A stretch of 64,000 nucleotides of DNA from Rhodamnia argentea. Its lineage: Eukaryota > Streptophyta > Magnoliopsida > Myrtales > Myrtaceae. The notes beneath the pieces were generated by a model, which was given only the letters and a program-made list of their open reading frames with translations, did not search any database and was not told the DNA's origin. The stretch is taken from contig NC_063153.1 of assembly GCF_020921035.1 (NCBI RefSeq), positions 8,060,001 through 8,124,000 on the forward strand, written 5' to 3'. Position numbers and translations under genes: made by a program. Of this stretch, positions 61,048 to 64,000 are shown one piece after another; position 1 is the first letter of the stretch, and each line of letters opens with the position of its first letter.

Positions 61048-62692
61048 CAGATGTATGAATGTTGATGAGTTTTCACCATCTTCAGTTTTGTTGGTTAGGT
61101 ATTAAACTGTGTGATTCAATTTTATCCTGGTTCTTGCATACCATCGACAGTTCAAGAACTTTCAATCATGTTTTCCTTGTATGTCAAATCTTTCTCCCAG
61201 AAATGCCACACAGACAAAGCACCAGCACAATAAGACGAAAAAGCAACTACACCTTAATCACCAGCTCTCTCTCTCTCTCTGGTTTGTTGGTTATTTGTTT
61301 ATGCGATCACTGCTAGTGTCTTTCTCATTGTTGCTAGGATTTTTTGAAATTACACTCCAACAGAGCATTGTAGCGCAATATTCATCTTCACTGCTTCATC
61401 AAAGCCGGTGCAGAGAAGATATCATGTAGTTTTAACATCGAAATCAGAAGGCGTACCTATGAGGCGACTTCCAGATATATATAGGGGAGAGCCACTGGAA
61501 TAGGATCCAAAAGTACCAAAAACAGCAATTCCCTCCAAGCGTAGTGAAATGCAGAAATTACTAATGTCAATATGACCTTCAGAGATTCAAAAATAGTACA
61601 TGGTTGGTGGAGGGAAATTCATTCAATTTAGCCTCTTGCAAGAAGTCTTAATTTCCTCGTGAAAAGGGGTTAAACCTGTACAAAGACGTTCGAACCTGCA
61701 AAGTAAGGCAAGAATTTCTACGTTTAAAGCCCTTTTCTCTGTATGACATGATAGCAGGTTATGTTTATAACCACAGTGATTTCACAAGAGAGTTTGAATC
61801 TTCATATTTTGGCTAAGTTGTTCTTGGTTCCCAAGTTGGTTCCCAAGTCCGTCGCTGCTTTCAATATCAGGCAACTTATACTAAATCTCGGCTAATGAAT
61901 GTTAGACAAAGATAACCGGTAACCAGCCACCTAATCATTGGCAGAAAATGTATCTCAGTGCCGATCAGCTGCCTTTCGGAGCGTTGGTTGGTTTGTCACA
62001 TGCTGTCGAAGGTTGAAGAAACTGTCACACACGAGCCAAATATTGGAGAATACTTTGTGAGTTGAAGCATATGCAACATGAGTTCTTGTTCTGGAACTAG
62101 ATCAAGAGGAGTCTGAGAGTTATCTTTTGATGCCATCGCTTAGCTCTGCAATCAACCAAAATGGCGAGTTGACTTTGGTCTTTCCATCTCCAAAATTTCT
62201 GAATTATCCTTCAAATGCTTTTGCTGTTTTGAGCTAAAAGAATTTAGGCTTTAAAGCTAGGAAACTTGTGGTTGCAGACACATTCCAATATGCTCGCTAA
62301 GCATTTCTTGAATCCATCGCAAAATGTTCTCGGTGGAGCAAGTTCATCAAGACCAGCAAATATAGGATGTTGATTAAGTTCAATATTGTACTTTTTCAGA
62401 CTGTGTGACATGATAATGATAAATCGCGACATAGAAAATAGCGGTGAAATACACAAAGGGTTCGAGTCTCGCTCAGTGGTCTGACATTGCTTTCCAGGCG
62501 GAGTCCTTTGCTCACATTGTCAAGGGGAGGCTCTTCGCCTTGTGATCCCTCAGAACTTGCAGATGGATGGAACTGAAGCTGAACCTCGGGCTCTTCGGCA
62601 TCCCTTTCTATTTTCCGCATTCCAAATGAAAAATAAGATTCTCTTTAGCCAGTATTCTGGTGTGAGAACATGCAGATGCCATCAAATATATC
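61048..62692. other. Duplicated 3' flank of the second crotonase copy
   Basis: Matches 52105-53900 of the intact copy over most of its length, with a shorter CT tract (61264-61281) and a deletion corresponding to about 52850-53040. The same minus-strand protein-like stretches recur (EEPEVQLQFHPSASSEGSQG at about 62600-62540). Similarity runs to the first base of the copia element. Confidence 0.7.
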
Positions 62693-62832
62693 TGTTATGT
62701 TTATTACTTTAGAGTATTAGCAAGTTGGGGGTATTTGCGTAAATGTATTGTTAGGCTTAACCCTAAGCTAAGCCTATAAGTACTCTTTATTATCTCTGAA
62801 ATAAAAGTTACGTTGCTCTTTTATCAATAACA
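62693..62832 (+). repeat. 5' LTR (140 bp) of a Ty1/copia element
   Basis: Begins TGTTATG and ends ATAACA, with 5-base inverted ends TGTTA/TAACA. It contains a TATAAG word at 62775-62780 and an AATAAA word near 62800. It is followed at once by the primer-binding site. The left boundary agrees with the end of similarity to the intact copy's flank (at about 53900), which gives an empty site. 140 bases is short for an LTR. Confidence 0.8.
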
Positions 62833-62844
62833 TGGTATCAGAGC
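62833..62844 (+). other. Primer-binding site of the copia element
   Basis: TGGTATCAGAGC directly after the LTR is the standard copia primer-binding site, complementary to the 3' part of initiator-Met tRNA. Confidence 0.9.
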
Positions 62845-63701
62845 CCTAATTAAAAAAACCTAAACCCTAGATTTACAAAACAATTGATCTACGACCACCG
62901 TTTCTACAATTCTCGCCGGAATTCTTCAACGTTGACCAAATCCAGCAATCCCCAAAGTCAGCCATCTCGGATTTGACGTCGGGAGGAGTCGGCCATCTCG
63001 GATTTGACGTCGGGAGGTGTCGCCCAAGCCGGGCGACCTCGGGGCCGAGTCGCCCGCACCGGGCGACCTCGGAATAGGCGTCGCCCGACTCGCCCAGGTC
63101 GGGCGACCCTGCAGCAGGTCCGCCCGACCTCATCCAGGTCGGGCGACCCCGGAACAAGTCTCGCCCGACCTTGTCCAGGCCCGGTGAGCCCAGGACCAGC
63201 ATTGCAAGGGCCGGCGATTCTTCGAGGACCTCAGATCTGACATTAACTTGGCCGACAAACCTAGTTCAAGCATCTTCAGAGGTCCAATTCGATTTTAAAT
63301 GTGCTGATTTTGCAGATTATGTTGCTGTAAATGGGTATTTTACGTGGGTTTGTGCCGTTGATGTTTAAAGGATTGTGATCTGTGAGTTTGTGAGTTGATG
63401 GTGATAGATGTGTGGCTGTTGGGATATTGTTAAATCTACCGGAAGTGAATGGCTGTCTTGAAGAAAGTAATTTTTGGTCCTGTTTGGCTGAATGTGCTGT
63501 TTTGCAAAGTAGCGGCTTGATAGTTGAATGTGGGGCTGATTTTGTCCGAATTTGGAGTTCTAAATTCTGTGTGGCTGAATTGGTGCTGGTCGTGGGGTTG
63601 GCTTTTTTGTTGGAATTGGTAGGTGGTGCGTGTGATATCCGATTACACGTGGGTCAAGTTCCTAGAAGTGAATTTTTTATATTGATTAGTGATTTGTGGA
63701 G
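62845..63701 (+). other. Copia leader with GC-rich repeats
   Basis: About 860 bases between primer-binding site and gag. At 62961-62986 and 62992-63017 a unit (gccatctcggatttgacgtc) repeats with a 31-base period. From 63020 to 63190 the words cgtcgcccgac and gtcgggcgac alternate in both orientations, so the RNA can form strong hairpins. The long frames crossing this part are composition artefacts. Confidence 0.65.
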
Positions 63702-64000
63702 ATGTCTACCGACTCATCAAGTTCTCCGTCTATTACTTCGGGATTGGTTCCCCCTAGTGCTTCTTCGAGTTCGGTATCTTTTGGTCCCTACAATAGTATG
63801 ACCGGTTTGCATAATACCTTGGTCAAGTTAGATGGTACCAATTATCCTTCTTGGTCAATGGCTCTTTCGACTTTTATTTATGCTAATCGTCAGTCTAGAT
63901 GGCTTGAAGAAGAACCACCTGAAGATTTAGCCAGTCTAGAAGAATGGAAGTTTGTTGATGCTACTTTGCGTACGTTGTTGTGGGGAAGTATGGCTGAATC
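63702..64000 (+). CDS. Ty1/copia gag, N-terminal part (runs off the window)
   Basis: Open frame from ATG 63702 to the window end, 99 codons visible. It starts with a Ser-rich segment and then reads LVKLDGTNYPSWSMALSTFI, the copia gag N-terminal (UBN2/Retrotran_gag_3) signature around the conserved L-x-G-x-N-Y-x-x-W, followed by a D/E-rich EEWKFVDATLRTLLWGSM. No stop or frameshift in the visible part, so the element could be recent. The CCHC knuckle, protease, integrase and RT would lie beyond the window. Confidence 0.85.
   Translation, partial: MSTDSSSSPSITSGLVPPSASSSSVSFGPYNSMTGLHNTLVKLDGTNYPSWSMALSTFIYANRQSRWLEEEPPEDLASLEEWKFVDATLRTLLWGSMAE

Noticed and set aside
63004..63240. GC-rich open frames in the copia leader
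   Set aside because: They arise from palindromic gtcgcccgac repeats that lack stops; no codon signature, and they lie between the primer-binding site and gag.

Overview
This is nuclear DNA of a flowering plant, probably a woody rosid eudicot. Genes have many short exons with GT-AG introns, and intergenic space is AT-rich and full of transposon remnants and (CT)n/(GA)n tracts. An NBS-LRR relic begins with a leader of the MA..SSGGAPGGE type that I associate from memory with Myrtaceae (eucalypt) TIR-NBS-LRR genes. The family assignment is an inference; no species can be read from the sequence.

Layout. 0.3-2.6 kb: decayed Ty3/gypsy pol fragment. 4.26-5.40 kb: PIF/Harbinger-like element with TAA target duplication. 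5.77-8.61 kb (-): plastid glutathione peroxidase, 6 exons, 246 aa. 12.49-12.68 kb: tRNA-derived SINE. 13.68-17.31 kb (+): PP2C phosphatase, 10 exons, 362 aa, with a leader intron. 18.65-22.87 kb (-): TM9SF/EMP70 (TMN), 7 exons, 639 aa. 26.40-26.98 kb (+): early nodulin-like phytocyanin, one exon. 27.52-29.75 kb (-): C1D/Rrp47-type exosome cofactor, 5 exons, 218 aa. 31.84-32.15 and 36.07-36.29 kb (-): two small single-membrane-span proteins that look like relatives, each with two CACGTG boxes upstream. 32.7-38.6 kb: several foldback elements with GC-rich interiors. 39.98-44.63 kb (+): secreted HKD phospholipase D-like protein, 7 exons, 517 aa. 45.57-52.10 kb (+): mitochondrial 3-hydroxyisobutyryl-CoA hydrolase-like crotonase, 14 exons, 403 aa.

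From 53 kb on the window is a duplication zone. The 3' half of the crotonase gene and its downstream flank occur again at 58.86-62.69 kb as a 5'-truncated pseudogene. A third copy, only the last exon plus flank, lies at 57.6-58.55 kb. Between them is a rearranged TIR-NBS-LRR relic whose MHD segment has become a four-copy 62-bp tandem repeat. The right edge holds the start of a Ty1/copia element with a 140-bp LTR, inserted in the duplicated flank; the intact copy supplies its empty site.

The genes are independent housekeeping or stress genes, not one pathway: plastid peroxide detoxification, protein dephosphorylation, Golgi/endosome membrane protein, cell-surface phytocyanin, nuclear RNA processing, secreted phosphodiesterase and mitochondrial acyl-CoA hydrolysis. 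Their order resembles, from memory, three Arabidopsis segments (around At4g31810-31870, At2g25060-25080 and At5g25080-25100), so the window looks like an unduplicated ancestral arrangement. I found no new multi-gene system. The most unusual structures are the foldback elements with shared GC-rich interiors, the MHD-repeat relic and the duplicated crotonase tail.
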